Source of the DNA: CBEULR01 sp965544035
Lineage (GTDB): Bacteria > Bacillota > Desulfotomaculia > Desulfotomaculales > Desulforudaceae
DNA: 43,905 bases
NCBI GenBank assembly: GCA_965544035.1
Contig: CBEULR010000017.1
Span: 1 to 43,905, forward strand
Direction of reading: 5' to 3'
Shown: in pieces, positions 24,509 through 32,176 of the stretch
Layout: every line of letters begins with the position of its first letter
How positions within the stretch are numbered: the first letter of the stretch is position 1
Program-made: the position numbers and the translations under genes
Notes under the pieces: model-generated
Database searches by the model: none
What the model saw: the letters and a program-made list of their open reading frames with translations, nothing else
What the model was told of the DNA's origin: nothing

Positions 24509-25285
24509 TCAGGGGAACCTCTTGACCAGTCCCGGCTCCTCAAACCGGCCGATAATCTTCACGTCCACCCACCGCTTCCCAAAATTCAGGGCATCCTCCC
24601 GCGAATGCATAAACACGTCTATACGATGCCCCTTTATCACTCCGCCGGTATCCTCCGCTCGAAAATAGCCGTAATCATCGATGTAGACCAGCGTATCGTG
24701 AGGAATCACCCGCGGATCAACGGCGATAATGCCAGGGCGGGGCGTGGTTCCGGTAGCGGTCACCCCGTCGCCGTTTCCGCATTCCAGGGTATATGCCGTC
24801 GCCAGCATGCGGATGACTTCCCCCGACCCAAGGCTGGTGAAAGAGATTTTGGCAGCCTCGGTTCCGGCCTCCTCGATTTCAACAGTTTCAGCTGTTTCGG
24901 TAACTACCGGGGTTTCGGCTGATTCTTCGGCCATGTCGGTAGCCGGCAAGCGGTCTGCGCCGCTGGGGAATCCCCTGCTCACCGACGAATGCTGCCCGGC
25001 AAACTGGGAAATATCAGCCTGCCCGGAACCGATCCCGTCTGCCATCAATAAAATGCCCGACACCAAGACCAATACCACTGCCAGCCAGTACAGCCAAACC
25101 CCCTTGAGTGACAGGAGGGACAGATCTCGTGACACCCCCTGATCACCGCCATCCACGCCGGGCGGCTTAATGGTGTGCCAGGACCGATCGCCCTCCCTCC
25201 CCGGTAGTATTACACCACCGGACGGCAGCGCGATTCTGGAACGGGAGGCCCCTTTGGGGTACTTCACAGAATACCACTGATTCAT
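24509..25285 (-). CDS. 3D-domain protein (RpfB/YocH-type C-terminus), membrane-anchored
   Basis: 257 aa. A cytoplasmic N-terminus, one transmembrane helix (about residues 62-84, WLYWLAVVLVLVSGILLMAD), a Thr/Glu-rich linker, and a C-terminal 3D domain: MLATAYTLECGNGDGVTATG, GIIAVDPRVIPHDTLVYID and DTGGVIKGHRIDVFM with the three conserved Asp. 3D domains are the double-psi-beta-barrel folds of lytic transglycosylase-like cell-wall enzymes, so a peptidoglycan role is likely. ATG at 25285, 6 bases after AGG; an in-frame GTG at 25321 is an alternative. The serpin gene follows 76 bases later on the same strand. Confidence 0.87.
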   Translation of the reverse strand: MNQWYSVKYPKGASRSRIALPSGGVILPGREGDRSWHTIKPPGVDGGDQGVSRDLSLLSLKGVWLYWLAVVLVLVSGILLMADGIGSGQADISQFAGQHSSVSRGFPSGADRLPATDMAEESAETPVVTETAETVEIEEAGTEAAKISFTSLGSGEVIRMLATAYTLECGNGDGVTATGTTPRPGIIAVDPRVIPHDTLVYIDDYGYFRAEDTGGVIKGHRIDVFMHSREDALNFGKRWVDVKIIGRFEEPGLVKRFP

Positions 25286-25437
25286 ATGATGCCTGCCTTC
25301 ACGCTGTTCGCATAAGTCCACGCCTCTATATTTTACAATATTTGGATATACATGGCCAGCCCCGGCACTGCGGTAAAAAGCACATAGATTCTTGTTTTTT
25401 CGTATGTTTTGTCACCCAGCCCCCACAAACCGCGGGT

Positions 25438-25884
25438 CTAGTAAACACTCTCCAACTCCTTGAGTTTGTTGGCAAACCAGGCCGTGTGCAGGTCCTCATC
25501 GATCAGGTTATCCCAGAGTGTGTCAAACAGACGGTTGTCATCCACCCGCATAATCAGATCCTTGTAGTCTTTCATTGCCTTTTCCTCAAGCGTGATGCCC
25601 ACCTTCAGCACCGTTTTCGGCCCAAGCACCCCGGTAGCCCACCCCGAGGCCTTACCCAACAGGGGGCCGACCACATCGCCCAGCCGGGTCGGCTCGGCTC
25701 CCAGCCGGCGCAGCGATGCCGCCATATTATCCACGTGCTGCTGCTCGATCACCGCAATCCGGTGCAGGGTCTTGCGCAGGTAGATATCCTCCATCTGCTC
25801 GGCCTGCGCGGTGTAAAGATCGACCTGCTCCAATTCAAGGCTGTAGAACCAGTTCAGCTTCGCGATCAACTGCTTGTCGTTCAT
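25438..25884 (-). CDS. Ferritin-like di-iron protein
   Basis: 148-aa four-helix bundle resembling COQ7/demethoxyubiquinone-hydroxylase-like and other ferritin-like proteins. Ligand candidates are E17 or E19 in the first helix, E47 and H50 (ExxH), E100 in the third, and E130 and H133 (ExxH) in the fourth, the two-ExxH pattern of a di-iron site. It may act in oxidative-stress defence or as a small oxygenase; the substrate is unknown. ATG at 25884, 8 bases after GAGG (TTG three bases earlier is possible). Upstream is a hairpin-rich 400-base gap. The 152 bases downstream hold no clear terminator. Confidence 0.75.
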   Translation of the reverse strand: MNDKQLIAKLNWFYSLELEQVDLYTAQAEQMEDIYLRKTLHRIAVIEQQHVDNMAASLRRLGAEPTRLGDVVGPLLGKASGWATGVLGPKTVLKVGITLEEKAMKDYKDLIMRVDDNRLFDTLWDNLIDEDLHTAWFANKLKELESVY

Positions 25885-25998
25885 CAATCACACCTCAGCC
25901 TTATTCTTTGAATCCGGGGCCGAACATATGTCCGTCCCCTCGGCCGCGCTCTCTATCTGATCTAATCCAGTGTTCCGGCGGCGGGTATCACCGCACAC

Positions 25999-26040
25999 AA
26001 AAAAGCAGATCACCGTCCGTCAAGGCGGACTTTGATCTGC
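25999..26040 (-). terminator. Terminator-like hairpin in the leader of the ferritin-like gene
   Basis: Minus strand: GCAGATCA pairs with TGATCTGC, with an inner stem GTCCG/CGGAC, followed by TTTTTT. It lies 115 bases upstream of the ferritin-like start, not after any visible minus-strand gene. A second A-run-flanked hairpin candidate is at 26126-26166. The remaining bases of 25885-26296 contain no recognised gene. Confidence 0.6.
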
Positions 26041-26296
26041 ATCTCAGGAACAAAAGCACACACAGGGAAGGGGCAACGCAGTACGTCCCCCTCTTCCACA
26101 ACTCCAGTTCGCAAAGATAAGCACAACAAAAAAGCCCACCGCTGTGGACGGCCGATCACCGCTTTTTCATTGCGTACTTATCGCATACGAACTGAGTACA
26201 CGGGTTATGCGTCATCCTTTTTCAACTGGTTATGACAGTATAGCATTATGTGTTACAGGTATCAATATGAGGTACAATGTGGGGGAGGGGAATCAC

Positions 26297-27190
26297 TTGA
26301 GCCGAAACGCAGTGTATACCATCGTGCTTTTCTTGATAATTGGTTTGGGCGGCCTCTCTTACTGGGCTGCGTACAGTTTTATGCCCTGGCTGATAAAGGA
26401 TGTGGAAGAAATGTCCTTCGAACAGCTGGAAGCAACCAAACGCCATCTTACCGGCAACGGCATTGCGCTTTCCACTGATCGTAGTCAATATGCACCGGGT
26501 GACACCGTCTTGCTCACCATTACCAACCATACCAAAATCGAACTGGAACACAAGCGGAACGATTCGAAGATGTTATTCTTCCGGATTGATATTCTCCGGA
26601 CCCAATCCGACCAGGAGGCATTCTCGATTCCTCCCGGCGATTCAAGAACAGTAGCCCTGGAAATCCCCGGGACGGCAGATCCGGGACAGTACACTGTCCT
26701 GGCCGGTTATCAGCACATCGACTGGGGACCTGGCGGGAACGATTTGATCATAAACGCCCCGGGGAAGCAGATTAAGGTCGTCGGACCGCCCCCTCCGCCC
26801 GTTCCCCGCGAGGGGAGGGTCGAAATGGTCAACGATCACAAAGCTGAAGTCTACCTGGGCAAAAAGACGTATGTGGAGGCCGTGATGGGGAGTGCGCCGT
26901 TGGAGCTGCACTTTCACCTGCCGGAGGGCATGGGATACGCCCGGATCAAGGGCACCAGTCTGAACTCCTACGAGCAACATGCTGAGTACCTGTATTTCAG
27001 AATAAAAGACGGGCAACCGGTGTCCGGAAGCAATGTCCCGCCGGAGATCCCCGCCAAGGTATCCTTCGAGATGGATCTAAAGGAGGATGCCGCCGAATCC
27101 TACGGCTTCCTTATGCGGTATCAGGACTGGGTTACCGACAAGCAACCTCTGCTCTTCAAGATCGTAATTGAAATGGATGTGGTTTACTAG
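26297..27190 (+). CDS. Membrane-anchored extracytoplasmic protein, unknown family
   Basis: 297 aa: one N-terminal transmembrane helix (about residues 5-26, VYTIVLFLIIGLGGLSYWAA), then an exported part. Residues 55-150 look like an immunoglobulin-type beta sandwich (YAPGDTVLLTITNHTKIEL and ALEIPGTADPGQYTVLAGY), faintly like the BsuPI proteinase-inhibitor fold; this is a guess. A proline run (GPPPPPVPREG) links to a second beta-rich domain. TTG at 26297, 8 bases after GGAGG; the longer frame upstream lacks a ribosome binding site. Its stop overlaps the stop of the convergent MATE gene. Confidence 0.78.
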   Translation: MSRNAVYTIVLFLIIGLGGLSYWAAYSFMPWLIKDVEEMSFEQLEATKRHLTGNGIALSTDRSQYAPGDTVLLTITNHTKIELEHKRNDSKMLFFRIDILRTQSDQEAFSIPPGDSRTVALEIPGTADPGQYTVLAGYQHIDWGPGGNDLIINAPGKQIKVVGPPPPPVPREGRVEMVNDHKAEVYLGKKTYVEAVMGSAPLELHFHLPEGMGYARIKGTSLNSYEQHAEYLYFRIKDGQPVSGSNVPPEIPAKVSFEMDLKEDAAESYGFLMRYQDWVTDKQPLLFKIVIEMDVVY

Positions 27191-28563
27191 CGTTGTACGC
27201 CCACCATAGGGACGGTCCTTGTGGTCTGCAGCTTACTTCGCAGCACCAGAAACAGCACCACCGAAAGTGTGGTGGTGGCAATGTCGGCAGCCGGCAGGGC
27301 GAAAATGAACCCGTGGAAGCCCCACGTCGAGCTGAGAATGTACAGAGCGGGTATAAAGAACAGCCCCTGTCTCCCCACCGATATGATCAGCGATTCCAGC
27401 GCCTTGCCCAAAGACTGGAACATGACCATCAGGATCATTTGAACCCCCAGTATGGGCATCGACAGCGCATAAGCCCTCAGGACCTCCGCCCCCAAGGCGA
27501 TCACCGCCGCATCATTGATGAATACCTTGATCCAGGTGCCGGCAAACGTAAAGAAGAGGATGGCGAAAGCGGTACACATCAAGGTGCCGATGGTAATCGA
27601 CCGCTTGATGGCGGCCATTAAACGGTCGTACTTCCCCGCCCCGTAACTGTAGCCCATCAGCGGCTGACATCCCGCCGCCAGTCCCATCATAAGCATAACG
27701 GCGATGCTGGTCACCCGCATGACGACACCTACCGCCGCCACCACATCATCGCCGAAACCGGCGGCGAACACATTCGCATAGGCGAACCCTACACTCATCA
27801 GCATCATTCCGAGGGAGGCCGGAATGCCGATCTTGAAAATATCCGCATACGCCCGGCTGTCCAGCCTGAAGAGTCTGGGAGAAATGGAGATCACGCCCCG
27901 CCGGCACAGGTAAAAGCCGATATAGTAGGAAAAGCCGACGATATTACCGATGGCGGTAGCTATTGCGGCACCGGCCACCCCCATGCCCAATCCGAAAATA
28001 AACACCGGATCCAAAATGATATTCAGGATCGATCCGGTCATCATGCCGATCATTGCTTCCCTGGTAGCACCCTCGGACCGCAGCAAGCCCCCCAGGGCCA
28101 TCTGCATTCCGATAAACGGGCTGCCCAGCAGCATAATGCTTAAGTAACTCTTCCCGAACCCGACGGTATCAACACTGGCGCCGCATAACATCAATATCGG
28201 TTCCACATAAACGAGGCCGATGATGGACACCGTGGTACACACGGCCAGGGCCGACCAAAAGGCAATCGACCCGGCCTGGGAAGCATTCTCGGTTTCCCCT
28301 TTTCCCAATAAGCGCGATATCAACGAGGCCCCGCCAATGGCAAACACATTGCCGAAGGCCTGGATGATCATGAATACGGGGAAGGCGATGGAAACGGCAG
28401 CCACCATGTCCGGATCGTTCAGTTTACCGATGAAGAAAGTGTCGGTCATATTGTAGATGACCTGGATCATCATGGCCGCCATGGTGGGAATGGCCAGGGT
28501 CCATATTGCTTTATGGACGGGCATGGAGTCCAGAACGTAAAGCCGATCGTGTTTCGTCGTCAT
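27187..28563 (-). CDS. MATE-family multidrug/sodium efflux protein
   Basis: 458 aa, about 12 transmembrane helices in two homologous halves. Typical MATE sequences are seen near the start (AIWTLAIPTMAAMMIQVIYNMTDTFFIG) and at GMGVAGAAIATAIGN. It exports organic cations or drugs by sodium or proton antiport, by family. The ATG at 28563 gives the normal family length but lacks a clear ribosome binding site; an alternative at 28647, overlapping the ybaK-like end and 3 bases after a weak GGATGGG, would add 28 residues and couple it to ybaK. Convergent with the preceding gene. Confidence 0.9.
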   Translation of the reverse strand: MTTKHDRLYVLDSMPVHKAIWTLAIPTMAAMMIQVIYNMTDTFFIGKLNDPDMVAAVSIAFPVFMIIQAFGNVFAIGGASLISRLLGKGETENASQAGSIAFWSALAVCTTVSIIGLVYVEPILMLCGASVDTVGFGKSYLSIMLLGSPFIGMQMALGGLLRSEGATREAMIGMMTGSILNIILDPVFIFGLGMGVAGAAIATAIGNIVGFSYYIGFYLCRRGVISISPRLFRLDSRAYADIFKIGIPASLGMMLMSVGFAYANVFAAGFGDDVVAAVGVVMRVTSIAVMLMMGLAAGCQPLMGYSYGAGKYDRLMAAIKRSITIGTLMCTAFAILFFTFAGTWIKVFINDAAVIALGAEVLRAYALSMPILGVQMILMVMFQSLGKALESLIISVGRQGLFFIPALYILSSTWGFHGFIFALPAADIATTTLSVVLFLVLRSKLQTTRTVPMVGVQR

Positions 28564-28624
28564 ACGTTCTAGTTTGTTGTTTCTGTCCCACAATGTCAAG
28601 ATCGGTTTCAACCATGGGCGCAGA

Positions 28625-29095
28625 TCATCCGGGAAGCTTGCAGACATCAACCCATCCTAGGGCATTGGAGTGTCTCTCCAACTCGGGGATCGTCAGTTCG
28701 ATGGCGCTGTTTGCGCTGCCACAAGCCGGGAACACCGTTTCGAACCGTTTCAACGACTCATCCAGATAGACTTCAACCCCATCATTTACCGCAAACGGGC
28801 AAACCCCGCCGACAGGATGGCCGATTAAAGGCTCTGTTTCTTCATGAGACAACATCTTGGCCTTTTTCCCAAACTGCGCCTTGTATTTCTTGTTATCGAT
28901 CTTGGCATCACCCGCGGAAACGATCAAGACCACCCTATTCCCGACGTGAAAAGACAGCGTCTTGGCAATACGGCAGCCTTCACACTGTAAAGCCCGAGCC
29001 GCAAGTTCCACCGTGGCGCTCGAGACATCAAATTCCAACACCCGGCCTTCCATCCCTTTGCTCCTGAAGTACGCTTTCACCTTATCGATCGACAA
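28625..29095 (-). CDS. YbaK/EbsC-type aminoacyl-tRNA deacylase
   Basis: 156 aa of the YbaK/prolyl-tRNA editing (INS) superfamily: CEGCRIAKTLSFHVG with the catalytic-type Lys, VSAGDAKIDNKKYKAQFG, the GHPVGGVCPFAV loop, and VFPACGSANSAIELT. Such proteins hydrolyse mischarged tRNAs such as Cys- or Ala-tRNA-Pro. TTG at 29095, 8 bases after GGAGG; the TTG two codons earlier is too near the site. A TATAAT at 29138-29143 on the minus strand may be its -10 box. It overlaps or adjoins the MATE gene. Confidence 0.9.
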   Translation of the reverse strand: MSIDKVKAYFRSKGMEGRVLEFDVSSATVELAARALQCEGCRIAKTLSFHVGNRVVLIVSAGDAKIDNKKYKAQFGKKAKMLSHEETEPLIGHPVGGVCPFAVNDGVEVYLDESLKRFETVFPACGSANSAIELTIPELERHSNALGWVDVCKLPG

Positions 29096-29307
29096 AATCA
29101 ATACCTCCGGTTAAATTCGTTAAATATTTCATAGTGCATTATACCAAAATTATAAAGTTTGAGGATCAGGCCCCCGAAAATCAACCCATTTGAGTTATAA
29201 TGAAGGATGATCATTAGTGTTTAATTAACTAGTGTTTTCCAATTTGCTAACGCTGACGAACGGGTCGGAAGTGGCGGCGCCTACGAGCGAGAGCGGGAGA
29301 TCATTAG

Positions 29308-30720
29308 ATGAAAAGTCTTACAGCTGTGAACGAACGCGTCATCTCCGTTGCCGGGTTTTCCTTCCTCTTTGCGTATATCCTGTCTTTCCTGTTTGAGGGA
29401 CAGGTCCTCTACAGTCTGCTGGGGCTGCACGGCACAGAGGCATCCCGCTTCATACTGGGGGCTATCATAGCGCATTTCGCGGGGCTGTTCTCCTGCGGCT
29501 TTTTTGTGCGGTCCTCCACCGCCGCAAAGTATACGATGCTGGGCGGCATGGGTGTATGTTTCATTGTAACCGCCCCCTTCTTCCTCGCCCCCTCCGCACT
29601 GTGGGCCGCGGGACTGGTGGTCGGCGGGTACGCATCGGGCTGCGCCGTGGCCTCGTGGGGATACTTTCTGAAGGCCTTTACCCCGGAAGGCGAACGCATC
29701 AAGTCCTGCGCGGATGTGCTGATTTACTCCAACATTATTATGATCGCCGTCAATGTGGTGGCCGTGAACAGGTCGCCCTTTCTGGGTCTTGCCCTCTCCA
29801 TATCCTGCCTGGTCATCGGTATGGCGTTCCTTTGGGTACTGCCGGCCGACACGAAGAATGGCTGGCGGGGAGAAGGGGAAGGCAAACCGCCCGGCGACAT
29901 CATAAAGCCGCTCCTGCTGCTCTGCCTGTTCATCTTCATCATCACGATCAATTCCGGACTAATGTACGAGGTCATAAACCCGGCTTTTGCGCATTTGACC
30001 AGTCTGGTGAGCTGGTATTGGGCCGTGCCCTATATCGTGGCACTCGCCGTGATGCGCAGCCTGCTGATGCAGGCCAACCGTTCCGGCGTTTTATACGTGG
30101 GCATGGCCATGATCGTGGGCACGTTCATCAGCTTTATGCTGCTGGGCCGAACCGCTTCCGATTATCTGGTTGTGAATACCCTGATGCTGGGCGCGTGCGG
30201 CATTTTCGACCTGTTCTGGTGGAGCATCATCGGCGGCATGCTGGATCACGCCAGAAACCCGGTGAAGACCTTTGGGATCGGGCTTTCCGCCAATGTGTTG
30301 GGCGTCTTGTGCGGGGCGGCCCTGGGCATGGCGCTGACCTCGATCCAGCTACCCAGTGCGGAAGTGGCCGTCATCGCCCTCACGGTGGTCTGCGTCACGC
30401 TGGTCATCCTGCCGCCGCTCAACCGGCAGTTGGTGATGCTGCTGAAAAATCACGCCTATCTGGCCGCCTATGACCGGATGAGCGACAGCCAGCAAAAAAA
30501 CATCATCCGGCAGACGACAACACTGGAAGCGCTAACCGCCCGGGAGCAGGAGGTGCTCCAGCACATTTTGTCCGGCAAATCCAACCGTGAAATCGCGCAA
30601 GGCTTGTTCATTAGCGAGAATACCGTGAAAACGCATGTCCGCAATATCTTTTCCAAATATGACGTCGGCAGCCGCGCGGAGCTGATCAGCACCATCCTGA
30701 AAAACCAATCCGCATCGTAA
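29308..30720 (+). CDS. Membrane-embedded LuxR-family transcriptional regulator
   Basis: 470 aa. About 12 transmembrane helices, arranged like a major-facilitator-type sensor (residues 10-390), are followed by a LuxR/GerE helix-turn-helix (405-460): LTAREQEVLQHILSGKSNREIAQ and SENTVKTHVRNIFSKY. Proteins of this build occur in Clostridia and Actinobacteria next to genes they control; the signal is unknown. ATG at 29308, 8 bases after GGGAG. Upstream, 29096-29307 has a TATAAT at 29196-29201 without a good -35. A terminator follows, so the surface cassette downstream is a separate transcript and a candidate target. Confidence 0.86.
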   Translation: MKSLTAVNERVISVAGFSFLFAYILSFLFEGQVLYSLLGLHGTEASRFILGAIIAHFAGLFSCGFFVRSSTAAKYTMLGGMGVCFIVTAPFFLAPSALWAAGLVVGGYASGCAVASWGYFLKAFTPEGERIKSCADVLIYSNIIMIAVNVVAVNRSPFLGLALSISCLVIGMAFLWVLPADTKNGWRGEGEGKPPGDIIKPLLLLCLFIFIITINSGLMYEVINPAFAHLTSLVSWYWAVPYIVALAVMRSLLMQANRSGVLYVGMAMIVGTFISFMLLGRTASDYLVVNTLMLGACGIFDLFWWSIIGGMLDHARNPVKTFGIGLSANVLGVLCGAALGMALTSIQLPSAEVAVIALTVVCVTLVILPPLNRQLVMLLKNHAYLAAYDRMSDSQQKNIIRQTTTLEALTAREQEVLQHILSGKSNREIAQGLFISENTVKTHVRNIFSKYDVGSRAELISTILKNQSAS

Positions 30721-30752
30721 CCCCAAAAACCTCTAAACACTGATAAATTCGG

Positions 30753-30782
30753 CCTCTCACCCTTTAGGATGAGAGGTTTTTT
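30753..30782 (+). terminator. Intrinsic terminator of the LuxR-type regulator gene
   Basis: CCTCTCA pairs with TGAGAGG around a 10-base loop and is followed by TTTTTT. Confidence 0.88.
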
Positions 30783-30854
30783 GTCGTGATTTCATCCTTT
30801 CGGTCGATGATTTTCCCCTTATTCCTTCCTAAACTTTAATACGGAGGAGACGTG

Positions 30855-31367
30855 ATGCGCGTGGAGGTGATTCGGAAACGGCGTAATGGTTATGCGGTCC
30901 TGTTTGCAGTCAGTATCGGAGTGACGGTGTGGCTTAGCGTGAGACTTATGGCGGAGGCGGCGTCTATTTTTGGAGTTTTAACTATCACCCTGCTCATACT
31001 CCTGGTCCGACAAAGCCGTCTGCTTTACGACGCCGGACTTATCCGGGATAACCGCATCCTCACGGTGCCGACGGCTGTCGTGTCCGGAGCGGACGGCCTT
31101 AAAACCGAGGCGGGTGAAACCATCGTCTCCACCTTCGGCCTGCTGATCGGCGACCGTGTTTACAAGTGGGGCTGCGACGGGTTGCATGGGGTGCGGTTAA
31201 TGGCGGCGGAAATTGACCGGGTGCGGATTTACCTGGCTTTCGGCGACCGGGTAAAGACCTGGCGCGTAGAGTTGGTGCACGGCCTCACCGACCCGGAAGC
31301 GGTGCGGGAAATGCAACAAATGCTCCTGCATGAAACCAATGTGTCGGCCGTGATCCGCGACTGGTAA
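30855..31367 (+). CDS. Hypothetical membrane protein, first gene of the surface cassette
   Basis: 170 aa with two hydrophobic helices (about residues 12-32 and 37-51) and a C-terminal soluble domain of beta character (ETIVSTFGLLIGDRVYKWGC, IDRVRIYLAFGDRVKTWRVELVHG), reminiscent of membrane-bound PH-like domains, though not assignable. ATG at 30855, 7 bases after GGAGG. Followed at 38 bases by the next membrane protein; the four genes to 36462 run in one direction without an internal terminator. Confidence 0.75.
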   Translation: MRVEVIRKRRNGYAVLFAVSIGVTVWLSVRLMAEAASIFGVLTITLLILLVRQSRLLYDAGLIRDNRILTVPTAVVSGADGLKTEAGETIVSTFGLLIGDRVYKWGCDGLHGVRLMAAEIDRVRIYLAFGDRVKTWRVELVHGLTDPEAVREMQQMLLHETNVSAVIRDW

Positions 31368-31405
31368 CACGGCGGAGTTGTTAATGAATGGAAAGGAGTG
31401 GTTCG

Positions 31406-32176
31406 ATGCGTAGACATACCCGTGAGAATACCGGGGCGCCCGTTGCCCCCCGGCCGGTCGGCCTGGGGGAATACCTGACCGATTATGTCCGCCAATCGTG
31501 GGCGGTACTCAAAAATCCAAAGCAAATGCTCCCCACCATTGCGCTGGGTGTCGTCTGGCTGGTTCTGGCCCTTTTGGGCTCTCTGGAAATTAATCCGCTG
31601 CCGGTCAGGATCTTAAGCTTTCTCACCTTTGCGGAGGGCGGCATGTTTGGCGGGATATTCGGCGCGGTGGGCGGTATCGTGGGCAAGGTGGTCTTTGCCG
31701 CGTTCCTAAACGTCACGCTGATTCCGCTTTTTCAGAAAAAGAAGCCTTTTGCTGGCGGCGGCCTAAAAGCATTTTTCGCCGCCATCGCCGGGAAAAGCGC
31801 CGGCGCGTTATTCCCCTTATTGGGCGGAATAGGGCTGGCCTTGCTGCTCTATGCCTTTATGAACACCACGCAATCCCTGCAAAACAGCATGGTGGGCGTC
31901 GCCGCCTTCATCATGCTGCTGCAAAACACAGGGCGGCAGGGCGGTTTCTGGTGGGGGCTTTTGTTCTCATTGGCCGGAACGCTCTCCAAGGGGAAAATGC
32001 CTTCCTACCAGTCCGTCAACCGCGGTGTCGGCGGCATGGCGCTAGGCTTTGCGCTGGGCACGGCGCTTACCGTTGCCGGACTGCAGTGGGCGGTGTGGAC
32101 AGGGCTTCTGTTCCTGGCGGTTACATTTATCCTTGCCCTGGCGGCAAAAAACAAAAAGGGGGTGGCCACCGCATGA
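31406..32176 (+). CDS. Hypothetical polytopic membrane protein
   Basis: 256 aa with about six hydrophobic segments rich in Gly and Ala (MLPTIALGVVWLVLALLGSL; GGMFGGIFGAVGGIVGKVVFAAF; ALFPLLGGIGLALLLYAF; GVGGMALGFALGTALTVAGL; LLFLAVTFILALAA). No family recognised. ATG at 31406, 7 bases after AAAGGAG. Its stop overlaps the ATG of the 606-aa protein, so the pair is translationally coupled and probably forms a complex. Confidence 0.8.
   Translation: MRRHTRENTGAPVAPRPVGLGEYLTDYVRQSWAVLKNPKQMLPTIALGVVWLVLALLGSLEINPLPVRILSFLTFAEGGMFGGIFGAVGGIVGKVVFAAFLNVTLIPLFQKKKPFAGGGLKAFFAAIAGKSAGALFPLLGGIGLALLLYAFMNTTQSLQNSMVGVAAFIMLLQNTGRQGGFWWGLLFSLAGTLSKGKMPSYQSVNRGVGGMALGFALGTALTVAGLQWAVWTGLLFLAVTFILALAAKNKKGVATA

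Noticed and set aside
25716..26120. 134-codon plus-strand frame over the ferritin-like gene start and leader
   Set aside because: Low-complexity Ser/Arg/Pro composition, antisense to a real gene and spanning hairpins.
29556..30473. 305-codon frame within the LuxR regulator gene
   Set aside because: His/Arg-rich shadow frame of a well-defined membrane regulator.
31951..32172. N-terminal extension of the 606-aa protein from an upstream ATG
   Set aside because: It overlaps the 256-aa membrane gene; the ATG at 32173 precedes a good signal-like helix and forms an ATGA junction.
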